A stretch of DNA of 64,000 nt from Pseudomonas sp. TH43. Its GTDB lineage: Bacteria > Pseudomonadota > Gammaproteobacteria > Pseudomonadales > Pseudomonadaceae. A program made the translations under genes and the position numbers. The number at the start of each line of letters is the position of its first letter. Position 1 is the stretch's first letter. The notes under the pieces were generated by a model, which saw only the letters and a program-made list of their open reading frames with translations, was not told the DNA's origin and ran no database searches. The stretch is from the NCBI RefSeq assembly GCF_016650635.1, contig NZ_JAEKFI010000003.1, positions 1,178,001-1,242,000 on the forward strand, read 5' to 3'. Positions 1-6,929 of the stretch are shown here, piece by piece.

Positions 1-275
1 ACGCGCGCAGCGGCCATGGCCATGCTCGGGCTGTCTTGTACGGCGAGCTCGATCCAGCGGTTCAGTTGCGGGTCGCCGTAGGCTTGCCACCATTGCCCGG
101 TGGGCCAGTTTGCATCGCGGGCGGCGTGGGCAATGGCGTCGTCGGTGGCCAGCGCATTGGCTTCCAGCGCTTTGCCCTGCGGGGCAATGCCTTGCGTTGA
201 AATGCAGCCGCTGAGACCGAAGATTAAAGCCAGAACACTGAGCGGCAAAAGCGCTCTGTTGATGCGACGCGGCAC
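1..275 (-). CDS. NodT-family efflux outer-membrane lipoprotein (N-terminal part)
   Basis: This is the first ~91 residues of an OprM/NodT-type outer-membrane factor, the channel of a tripartite efflux pump; the gene runs off the left edge. I place the start at a GTG (275) with an AGGA about 10 nt upstream. The N-terminus is a lipoprotein signal: a hydrophobic stretch ending in the lipobox-like LSGC. It is followed by the family hallmark WWQAYGDPQLNRWIELA. The gene is divergent from the LysR gene at 568, a usual arrangement in which the LysR protein controls an efflux operon that begins with the outer-membrane factor. Substrate unknown. Confidence 0.8.
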   Translation of the reverse strand, partial: MPRRINRALLPLSVLALIFGLSGCISTQGIAPQGKALEANALATDDAIAHAARDANWPTGQWWQAYGDPQLNRWIELAVQDSPSMAMAAAR

Positions 276-315
276 AGCTGCGAATTCCTGAGAAGAGGGG
301 ACATCGAGGGTTCCT

Positions 316-417
316 CTGTAGGAGCTGCCGCAGGCTGCGATCTTTTGATCTAGATTCCCTTAAACCAAAATCAAAAGATCGTCCGAACGCGGCCCGAGCC
401 TGCGGCAGCTCCTACAG
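316..417. repeat. REP-type inverted repeat pair
   Basis: CTGTAGGAGCTGCCGCAGG on the left arm is mirrored by CCTGCGGCAGCTCCTACAG on the right, with GATCTTTTGATC and ATCAAAAGATC further in. It is the dispersed intergenic palindrome that recurs at 14962, 23430 and 25128 in this window. It lies between the divergent efflux and LysR genes. The rest of 276-567 shows no gene. Confidence 0.85.
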
Positions 418-567
418 GGATCGGCGCAATTCTAGGGGGCGCCCTCAATGGCGATAAGCTGGGATTCTTGTGAATCTTTGTTACCGTTAACGAGATAATC
501 CCTTGGTCGGGGGTCTCAGCCCCTGAAACTTCGTGTCACAATTTGCCATCTCCCTTGAGAGCACCCC

Positions 568-1536
568 ATGGACACTTTGCAAAACATGCGCGCCTTCTGT
601 TGCGTCGCCGAAGCCGGCAGCTTCACCGCCGCCGCCGTGCAACTCGACACCACCACCGCCAACGTCTCGCGCGCGGTCTCCAATCTGGAAGCCCACCTGC
701 AAACCCGCTTGCTCAACCGCACGACCCGGCGCATCGCCCTGACCGAAGCCGGCAAGCGCTACCTGTTGCGCTGCGAACAGATCCTCGCCTACGTCGAAGA
801 GGCCGAAGCCGAAGCCAGCGACGCCCACGCCCGCCCGGCCGGGCAGTTGAAAGTGCACACCATGACCGGTATCGGCCAGCACTTCGTCATCGACGCCATC
901 GCCCGCTACCGCAAAACCCACCCGGACGTGACCTTCGACCTGACCCTGGCCAACCGCGTGCCGGATCTGCTCGACGAGGGCTACGACGTCTCCATCGTGC
1001 TCGCCAGCGAACTGCCGGACTCAGGCTTCGTCTCGCAACGCCTCGGCATCACCTACAGCATCGTCTGCGCCTCCCCGGCCTACGTGAAAGCCAACGGCTG
1101 CGCACAAAAGCCCAGCGACCTGCTCAACCACGCCTGCCTGCGTCTGGTCAGCCCGGTGATCCCGCTGGAGAAATGGGCCTTTGACGGCCCGGAAGGCCAG
1201 GAAATGGTCACCATCAACAGCTCACCGTTTCTGGTGAACTCCGCCGACGCGATGAAAACCGCGATCATCAGCGGCATGGGCCTTGGCGTATTGCCGGTGT
1301 ACGCAGCGATTGAAGGGTTGCGCAACGGCACTCTCGTTCGCGTGATGCCGAACTACCGCTCACAGGAGCTGAACCTGTACGCGATCTACCCGTCGCGGCA
1401 ATATCTGGATGCGAAGATCAAGACGTGGGTCGAGTATTTGCGCGGGTCGCTGCCAGAAATATTGGCGGCGCATCAGGCGGAACTGGCGGCATATGAGTTG
1501 AGTGGAAGTCTGGCGGGTGCTCGGGTGGCGAACTGA
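568..1536 (+). CDS. LysR-family transcriptional regulator
   Basis: A 322-residue LysR-type regulator, slightly longer than the usual 300 or so. An N-terminal winged HTH spans about residues 1-60 (LQNMRAFCCVAEAGSFTAAA, then a recognition-helix region with TTTANVSRAVSNLEAHL). A LysR substrate-binding domain follows from about residue 90. It belongs to the CrgA/AaeR-like subgroup by the look of the KVHTMTGIGQHFV segment. Its divergence from the NodT efflux gene suggests that it controls that pump; the inducer cannot be read from the sequence. Degraded copies of pieces of its 3' half occur downstream. Confidence 0.9.
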   Translation: MDTLQNMRAFCCVAEAGSFTAAAVQLDTTTANVSRAVSNLEAHLQTRLLNRTTRRIALTEAGKRYLLRCEQILAYVEEAEAEASDAHARPAGQLKVHTMTGIGQHFVIDAIARYRKTHPDVTFDLTLANRVPDLLDEGYDVSIVLASELPDSGFVSQRLGITYSIVCASPAYVKANGCAQKPSDLLNHACLRLVSPVIPLEKWAFDGPEGQEMVTINSSPFLVNSADAMKTAIISGMGLGVLPVYAAIEGLRNGTLVRVMPNYRSQELNLYAIYPSRQYLDAKIKTWVEYLRGSLPEILAAHQAELAAYELSGSLAGARVAN

Positions 1537-1689
1537 AATTGGCGCTCTGCAGACGCGGGTGAATGTTTGGACGTTTGCGACGGGTCGCCTCGGTTGTCCC
1601 TCGCAAGTGAGTTGAATATGTTTTCGGGGGATGCAGGCTTTGGCCAGCGCAGTGACATTGCTGCTGACGTCGATCCGCCACAGCGGAAT

Positions 1690-1762
1690 GCGATTCTGGC
1701 GATTCAGCAAATCATAATGCTGGCGGAATTGCCGGTGGATCGGGGCTGGATCATTTGGAAGT
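1690..1762 (+). pseudogene. LysR 3'-end remnant (fragment 1)
   Basis: The stretch reading ILAIQQIIMLAELPV resembles both the end of the intact upstream LysR protein (ILAAHQAELAAYE) and a second fragment near 2664 (IQQIIMLAELAV). It has no start, HTH or full domain, so it appears to be a relic. The surrounding 1537-1899 has no convincing gene. Confidence 0.4.
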
Positions 1763-1899
1763 GATACTGCCAGCCATGCACCGCTGATCCCTTAGAGCAG
1801 CCTCTGTTCAGAACGGAACTTCCACGTCTATTGATCAACGAGGAAGTCCCGCTGGACCATGGCAGTCAGCAAAGCCCGTATTGCGTAAAAACAGATCTG

Positions 1900-2361
1900 T
1901 TACTTCTTGAGATGATCGAGATCAGAGACATCTCGGAATGCGCCCTTCGCTTTCAACCGTGGTTCCGTTGGATTGTTTTGAACATCCAGGTCAAATCCAA
2001 GCGCCAACGTACCTTTAACTAAATCGAAAGTCACATCTAACGTCCCACTCCCATAAACAGCCGGATACGGAGTGAATTTAGTTCCCAATTCGACTTCCTC
2101 GGACAGCATATAACTAATACGCAGTCCCGAGTCCTCCTCATAATTATGCTTGCCATTGGTGATGTCAGCCTTGAATTCGCAGTGCAGGCTCGCTGATCGT
2201 TTTGCATCAAACTGCTGCTTTGCAATTACAACCACGTACTCACCATCCGTGGCGAAGGTGTCAACCACTCCAGTGAATGGAGCAAGACTATCAATGAGTA
2301 CACTGGCTGTACCTTTCACGGCCATTTGTTTTTTTGAAGTTAGAAAAAATTCATTTTTCAT
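1900..2361 (-). CDS. Hypothetical protein, 153 aa, orphan
   Basis: I do not recognise this family. The ATG at 2361 has a good ribosome site (AAAGGGAC, 8 nt away). The protein has no signal peptide or membrane segment. It looks like a single beta-rich domain with alternating hydrophobic strands (EYVVVIAKQQF, SGTLDVTFDLVKGTLALGFDLDV). The gene and its upstream region (2362-2520) are visibly more AT-rich than the neighbours, which suggests acquisition. It lies among repeats and LysR remnants and has no operon partner. It could belong to the small lectin-like or aegerolysin-like beta proteins, but nothing proves that. Confidence 0.65.
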   Translation of the reverse strand: MKNEFFLTSKKQMAVKGTASVLIDSLAPFTGVVDTFATDGEYVVVIAKQQFDAKRSASLHCEFKADITNGKHNYEEDSGLRISYMLSEEVELGTKFTPYPAVYGSGTLDVTFDLVKGTLALGFDLDVQNNPTEPRLKAKGAFRDVSDLDHLKK

Positions 2362-2541
2362 AAGAAGTCCCTTTATCAGAAATTAATCATCGCAAGATTA
2401 CGAAACAGAAGACTGCCGTAATTAGTCCTCTTCCACACCTGTCAGAACTAACAGGCCTATATATCAGTCCGCAATAAACCACGACAAAACAAAGTCTTAT
2501 TGTTATAAGAAAACCATCAAAAGCTCAGCGCACCCTTCTGA

Positions 2542-2617
2542 CCACTCAACAGGATGAGCGATAGCTCGGCTGCCGCTCCTGGTCTTGATCCACAGGCGAC
2601 GTCGGAAGGCTGAGTGG
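2542..2617. repeat. 76-bp element, copy 1, with 7-bp terminal inverted repeats
   Basis: The element starts CCACTCA and ends TGAGTGG, a 7-bp terminal inverted repeat. It is the same length (76 bp) as the copy at 3121 and differs from it at scattered positions. It is too short to code for anything and is non-autonomous if mobile. Confidence 0.7.
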
Positions 2618-2740
2618 CCGGGAAATGATCACCATCAACAGCTCGCCGTCTCTGGTGAACTGCATTCAGCAGATCATCATGCTCGCGGAACTGGCGGTGA
2701 GTCAGGTGCTGGATAACGTCGAAATTCGCCAGCCCTCAGC
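2616..2740 (+). pseudogene. LysR 3'-part remnant (fragment 2)
   Basis: Positions 2616-2663 match 1195-1242 of the intact LysR gene almost base for base, reading MITINSSPSLVNC against MVTINSSPFLVNS. The sequence then jumps to a second block, IQQIIMLAELAV, that matches the remnant near 1702. The intervening LysR sequence is missing, so this is a deletion-scarred partial copy. It has no promoter and no complete domain. The following 2741-2916 carries REP-like fragments (GCGAGCCTGCTCGCGAAGG) but no gene. Confidence 0.55.
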
Positions 2741-2916
2741 ACCGAGCCTTGTGGAAGCGAGCCTGCTCGCGAAGGCGTCGGGAACTCCAACATGTAGGGT
2801 GGCGGACACACCGCTATCGCCAGCAGGGCTAGCTCCCACAAGTGGACAGGGTGCATTCAGTCAGAGATTGGTCGGTTGTCAGGCCGCCATCGCGAGCAAG
2901 CTCAGCTCCTACAAAA

Positions 2917-3072
2917 GCCAGATCAAATGCCAGATCAAACGCCAGATCAAACGCCAGATCAAACGCCAGATCAAACGCCAGATCAAACGCCAGATCAAAC
3001 GCCAGATCAAACGCCAGATCAAACGCCAGATCAAACGCCAGATCAAACGCCAGATCAAACGCCAGATCAAAA
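2917..3072. repeat. 12-bp tandem repeat, 13 copies
   Basis: The unit GCCAGATCAAAC is repeated head to tail. I count 13 units: the first ends in T, the last in A, and the middle eleven are identical. The array sits inside what would be a REP palindrome: CAGCTCCTACAAAA precedes it and AAGATCGCATCCTGCGGCAGCTCCTAC follows. It therefore seems to be an expansion of the REP loop sequence (AGATCAAAAGATC). The unit is a multiple of three, so all frames stay open on both strands and give artificial repeat peptides. I take none of these as genes. Confidence 0.95.
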
Positions 3073-3120
3073 GATCGCATCCTGCGGCAGCTCCTACAAA
3101 AAATTCGCGGCGCAGCCGCC

Positions 3121-3196
3121 CCACTCAACAGGATGAGCGTTAGCTCGACAGCAGCCCTTGATCTTGATCCAAGGGCGACGTCGGAAGGCTGAGTGG
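3121..3196. repeat. 76-bp element, copy 2
   Basis: Same length and same CCACTCA/TGAGTGG ends as the copy at 2542. The two copies bracket the LysR remnant and the 12-bp array in the same orientation. Confidence 0.7.
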
Positions 3197-3420
3197 AGGG
3201 AATGATCCGGGGGTGGGAGCGCAGCGACCGTTTGGCGCAGCCAAACACATCGAGAGGAGGTGCAGCGCAGCAAACCGTAGGCGATGCGCCCGGATCAATC
3301 CCGCAGCGAAGGAACCCCGAGCCCCAGCGAGCGGGCCGCACGCAGGAGCAAAGCCTTTTCGGTTACCTTTTCGGCGTTTGGAAAAGGTGACTCGCCGTAA
3401 GGGCGAAACCTTAATCCCCC
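3197..3420. other. Probable dispersed intergenic element, non-coding
   Basis: This ~220-bp stretch (GGAGCGCAGCGACCGTTTGG, then GGTTACCTTTTCGGCG near 3360) is open in one frame into the next gene. It has no ribosome site, and its translation is compositionally odd (RRCSAANRRRCARINPAAKEP). From general familiarity with Pseudomonas genomes it resembles a repeated intergenic segment, but I cannot confirm copy number here. I treat it as non-coding and start the downstream gene at 3552. Confidence 0.45.
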
Positions 3421-3551
3421 ATCACCAAAAAAACGGATATACACCCAACCCCCCAAGAGCATGGTCGGCCCAAAGGCCGCCAAGCCCACCAAGACAATCA
3501 AAGCGAGAAAATGTTAGCTTGCTTGCAATCAAGCCCGTCGAGCCCTCAGCA

Positions 3552-4526
3552 ATGAAAAAGACTGTCCTGGCCTTCAGCCGCATCACCCCGCCAATGATCG
3601 AGCGCCTGCAACAAGAGTTCGACGTCATCGTCCCCAACCCAAAAGCCGGCGACATCAACGCCCAATTCAACGAAGCCCTGCCCCACGCACACGGCCTCAT
3701 CGGCGTCGGCCGCAAACTCGGCCAGGCCCAACTCGAAACCGCGACAAAACTCGAAGTGGTCTCCAGCGTCTCCGTCGGCTACGACAACTACGACCTCGCC
3801 TACTTCAACCAACGCGGGATCATGCTCACCAACACCCCCGACGTCCTCACCGAAAGCACCGCCGACCTCGCCTTCGCCCTGATCATGAGCAGCGCCCGCC
3901 GCGTCGCCGAACTCGACGCCTGGACCAAAGCCGGCCAATGGCAAGCCAGCGTCGGCGCTCCCCTCTTCGGCTGTGACGTCCACGGCAAAACCCTCGGCAT
4001 TGTCGGCATGGGCAACATCGGCGCCGCCATCGCCCGCCGTGGCCACCTCGGCTTCAACATGCCGATCCTCTACAGCGGCAACAGCCGTAAAACCGAACTC
4101 GAACAGCAACTCGGCGCACAATTTCGCAGCCTCGACCAACTGCTCGCCGAAGCCGATTTCGTCTGTCTGGTCGTGCCACTCAGTGACAAAACCCGCCACC
4201 TCATCAGCCACCGCGAACTGGCCCTGATGAAACCAAGCGCCATCCTCGTCAACATCTCCCGTGGCCCGGTGGTCGACGAACCCGCGCTGATCGAAGCCCT
4301 GCAAAACAACCGCATCCGCGGCGCCGGTCTGGACGTCTACGAAAAAGAACCGCTGGCCGAATCGCCACTGTTCCAGCTGAAAAACGCCGTGACCCTACCG
4401 CACATTGGCTCCGCAACTAACGAAACCCGCGAAGCCATGGCCAACCGTGCCCTCGCCAACCTGCGCAGCGCCCTGCTCGGCGAACGCCCGCAGGATCTGG
4501 TCAACCCACAAGTCTGGCGCGGATAA
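3552..4526 (+). CDS. D-2-hydroxyacid dehydrogenase, GhrB / 2-ketogluconate reductase type
   Basis: A 324-residue NAD(P)H-dependent reductase that should reduce 2-oxoacids such as glyoxylate, hydroxypyruvate or 2-ketogluconate in the cytoplasm. It shows the nucleotide-binding motif GIVGMGNIGAAIARR in the middle, the conserved catalytic arginine in NISRGPVVDE, the glutamate in YEKEPL and the catalytic histidine in LPHIGSATNE. Its length is normal for the family. The ATG at 3552 gives the family N-terminus (MKKTVLAFSRI); the open frame upstream is repeat sequence. The ribosome site is weak. The gene stands alone and ends at a strong hairpin. Exact substrate is uncertain. Confidence 0.88.
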   Translation: MKKTVLAFSRITPPMIERLQQEFDVIVPNPKAGDINAQFNEALPHAHGLIGVGRKLGQAQLETATKLEVVSSVSVGYDNYDLAYFNQRGIMLTNTPDVLTESTADLAFALIMSSARRVAELDAWTKAGQWQASVGAPLFGCDVHGKTLGIVGMGNIGAAIARRGHLGFNMPILYSGNSRKTELEQQLGAQFRSLDQLLAEADFVCLVVPLSDKTRHLISHRELALMKPSAILVNISRGPVVDEPALIEALQNNRIRGAGLDVYEKEPLAESPLFQLKNAVTLPHIGSATNETREAMANRALANLRSALLGERPQDLVNPQVWRG

Positions 4527-4530
4527 AGAA

Positions 4531-4560
4531 ACGGGCAAGTGCAAACATGCACTTGCCCGT
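4531..4560. terminator. Hairpin terminator between convergent genes
   Basis: A perfect 13-bp stem, ACGGGCAAGTGCA with TGCACTTGCCCGT, and a 4-nt loop. It starts 4 nt after the dehydrogenase stop and lies between two convergent genes. A long T-run is lacking on either side, so its strength is uncertain. Confidence 0.7.
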
Positions 4561-4601
4561 TCCAACTGACTACACAACTTGAAATTCAACAACAGCCCCA
4601 C

Positions 4602-5507
4602 TCAAACTTCAGCGCTATAAGCTCTCGGCATGATCGTGGCTTTCGGTTTACGAAACACCAGCACATTCCCCAGCATCACCAACACCAGCCCGACCAGCGC
4701 TGGCGCAGTCCACTGATAACCTTCGGCAAACGCCGAAACATTAAGGGCGACCACCGGGAACAATACCGTGCAATATGCCGCGCGCTCCGGGCCCATGCGC
4801 CCGACCAGCGTCAGGTACGCAGTGAAGCCGATCACGGAACCGGGAATAACCAGGTAAAGCAGCGCACCGACGTAACGCGGCGACCAGTCCATGTCGAACG
4901 GAATGCCCTTGACCAGGCACCACATCGACAACATCGCCGCGCCATACGCCATGCCCCAGGCATTGGTGGTCAACGGTTTCAGGCCGGCCTTCTGTTGCAG
5001 GCTCGACAGCATGTTGCCCGCCGAAAAACACAACGTGCCACACAGTGCCAGACCCAGGCCCAGCAAGGTCTGCGGGCTGGCGTGATGCCCGGCCAGCTCC
5101 GGCCAGAACAGCATGCCCAGACCGAACAACCCCAGTGCTCCGCCCATCAACACGTTGCGAGCGATGCGTTGACCGAAGAACACCCGCGCATTGAGGGCAT
5201 TCCACAAGGTTGCCGTGGAAAACACCACCGCCACCAGACCGCTCGGAATCCACTGGCTGGCGGTCAGGAAGCACATAAAGTTCACGCAGAACAGGCACAG
5301 CCCCTGCGCCACGCAAATCAGATGCCCGCGGCGATTCATCGGTTGCAGCCGACGACTCAGCAGCAACAACACGAACAGGATCAACGCGGCGAGGCCGAAG
5401 CGATAAACGATCGACACCGGAATCGCCACCACCCCCAACTGCCATTTCAAGGCAATCCAGGTAGTGCCCCAGATCAGCACGGTCAACAGATACAACGACA
5501 GATTCAT
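4602..5507 (-). CDS. EamA-family (DMT) inner-membrane transporter
   Basis: A 301-residue protein with about ten hydrophobic helices in two EamA repeats, the fold of drug/metabolite exporters such as RhtA and YdcZ-like proteins. The N-terminal signature LTVLIWGTTWIALK and the second-half VIPGSVIGFTAYLTLVGRMGPERAAY are typical. The C-terminal tail (RKPKATIMPRAY) is cytoplasmic. It is divergent from the AraC regulator at 5780, which probably controls it. Likely export of an amino acid or other small metabolite; substrate not readable. Confidence 0.88.
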   Translation of the reverse strand: MNLSLYLLTVLIWGTTWIALKWQLGVVAIPVSIVYRFGLAALILFVLLLLSRRLQPMNRRGHLICVAQGLCLFCVNFMCFLTASQWIPSGLVAVVFSTATLWNALNARVFFGQRIARNVLMGGALGLFGLGMLFWPELAGHHASPQTLLGLGLALCGTLCFSAGNMLSSLQQKAGLKPLTTNAWGMAYGAAMLSMWCLVKGIPFDMDWSPRYVGALLYLVIPGSVIGFTAYLTLVGRMGPERAAYCTVLFPVVALNVSAFAEGYQWTAPALVGLVLVMLGNVLVFRKPKATIMPRAYSAEV

Positions 5508-5541
5508 AATGGAGAACTCCCGAAGGCAATGCCAAGCGCTG

Positions 5542-5645
5542 TTGTGGCGAGGGGATTTATCCCCGAAGGGCTGCGAAGCTGCCCCAAAAACTTGTGAGCG
5601 CTACGCACTCAAGCGGGACGTTGCGCCAAGCTCCCTCACCACAAG
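5542..5645. repeat. Dispersed repeat, GTGGCGAGGGGATTTATCCCC family
   Basis: Begins TTGTGGCGAGGGGATTTATC and closes with the inverted CTCCCTCACCACAA. A second member, better preserved on the right arm, is at 40958. It occupies most of the space between the divergent transporter and AraC genes. Confidence 0.75.
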
Positions 5646-5779
5646 GTTTGCGCTGAATTGAGAATCAGGGTGCTGCACCGAAGGTTGGAGCGCTTGCACA
5701 ATCTTGCGCTTTTGTCGGCCGGCTGGCTGGCAGCGCGACGCCTACGGAGTAGGATGCAAGGCGTTGGAGAGAACCGATC

Positions 5780-6655
5780 ATGACCGCAATCGATAGCCTG
5801 CAAGTCTTTCAAGCCCTTAACCGCTCGCAGAACGCTCGCCTTGTGCACAGCGCCGAGCTCGGTGACGGCTTGTCTGCAGCGCTGTGGACCAACCACCACG
5901 ACGCCCAGGAATACGAAGCGCCCAGCCACCACACGCTGTCCTGCTACATCGCCGGCGGCACCGGCACGTTTCGTCGTGGTCAACCGGGCCTCAAGGGTGG
6001 GCCGGACAAATTGTGCATTCTGCCGGCCGATCACCAATCGGGTTGGGTGATCAATGGCGACATTCGTCTCGCGCACCTGTATTTCAGCGCAGAACAGTTC
6101 GCCCTCGGTTGTGTCACGTTGCTTGATCGCGAACCCCGAGAAATGCAGTTGCGCGAGCAGACCTTTCTCGAAGACCCGCAGCAGGCTCAACGCTTTCGGC
6201 AGTTACTGACGCTGAACTGGGACGAACCCGCTGAACGTCTGCTGATCAGCAGCCTCGCTCACGAACTGATCAGCCACACATTGCTCAGCCAGGTTGGCGC
6301 GCGTCAGGGCTTGCGGCTAAAGGGCGGCCTCGCACCGCATCAGCGTCGGCAATTGGTCGAGTTCATCGACAGTCAGTTGGCCGAACCGATCAGCCTTGGG
6401 CAACTCGCCGGTTTGTGTGCGTTATCGGAATATCACTTTGCACGAATGTTTCGCGTGAGCTTCGGTTTGCCGCCGCATCAGTACGTGCTGGCGCGACGCT
6501 TGAGTCGAGCGCGGGAGTTGTTGCGCAGCACGGCATTGCCGTTGGGGGAAATTGCGCTGGCCTGTGGGTTTGCCAGTGCGAGCCACTTTACCAATCGCTT
6601 CAAGCAGGTGTTGGGTGGGACGCCTGGCGAATATCGCCAGGCGTTTTTGCGTTGA
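5780..6655 (+). CDS. AraC-family transcriptional regulator
   Basis: A 291-residue regulator. The N-terminal ~170 residues form a cupin-like sensing region (YEAPSHHTLSCYIAGGTGTFRRG). The C-terminal ~100 residues hold the two HTH motifs of AraC: ISLGQLAGLCALSEYHFARMF and the signature LPLGEIALACGFASASHFTNRFKQVLGGTPGEYR. The ATG has GGAGAG about 7 nt upstream. It is divergent from the EamA transporter and a likely controller of it. Confidence 0.9.
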   Translation: MTAIDSLQVFQALNRSQNARLVHSAELGDGLSAALWTNHHDAQEYEAPSHHTLSCYIAGGTGTFRRGQPGLKGGPDKLCILPADHQSGWVINGDIRLAHLYFSAEQFALGCVTLLDREPREMQLREQTFLEDPQQAQRFRQLLTLNWDEPAERLLISSLAHELISHTLLSQVGARQGLRLKGGLAPHQRRQLVEFIDSQLAEPISLGQLAGLCALSEYHFARMFRVSFGLPPHQYVLARRLSRARELLRSTALPLGEIALACGFASASHFTNRFKQVLGGTPGEYRQAFLR

Positions 6656-6689
6656 GGCCTTTCCCCTCACCCTAGCCCTCTCCCGAGGG

Positions 6690-6912
6690 AGAGGGGACTG
6701 AATGGGGGATGCTCAAGCATTACACCGACCTGAAAACACTGTACCGAATCCATAATCGACTCGGTATTTCAGGTCGGAGGACATCGTAAGCATTACACCG
6801 ACCCGAAAACACTTTACCGAATCCATAATCGACTCGGTATTTCAGGTCGGAGGACAACGCAAGACACCGTGGTCGGCCCCCTCTCCCTCCGGGAGAGGGC
6901 TGGGGTGAGGGT
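6690..6912. repeat. Two 73-bp tandem units flanked by CCCTCTCC hairpin motifs
   Basis: Units at 6718-6790 and 6791-6863 share CATTACACCGACC, then CCGAATCCATAATCGACTCG and TTTCAGGTCGG. Within each unit, the CGACCTGAAA at the start pairs with TTTCAGGTCG at the end, so each can form a long hairpin. Fragments of the inverted CTCTCCC/GGGAGAG motif flank the pair. The same core recurs in the arrays around the DUF559 gene at 17505-18778. Confidence 0.8.
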
Positions 6913-6929
6913 CAGCTCTTGATTCTGAC

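Noticed and set aside
1567..1764. 65-codon plus-strand ORF
   Set aside because: No ribosome site; contains only the LysR-end relic.
2917..3072. CRISPR or iteron origin
   Set aside because: 12-bp units without spacers and no replication gene nearby; better explained as slippage in a REP loop.
2829..3341. Open frames reading through the 12-bp array with repeat peptides on both strands
   Set aside because: The unit length is a multiple of three, so every frame stays open; no ribosome sites and no conserved protein.
3213..3551. 113-residue N-terminal extension of the hydroxyacid dehydrogenase
   Set aside because: Low-complexity repeat-derived sequence; the family N-terminus begins at 3552.
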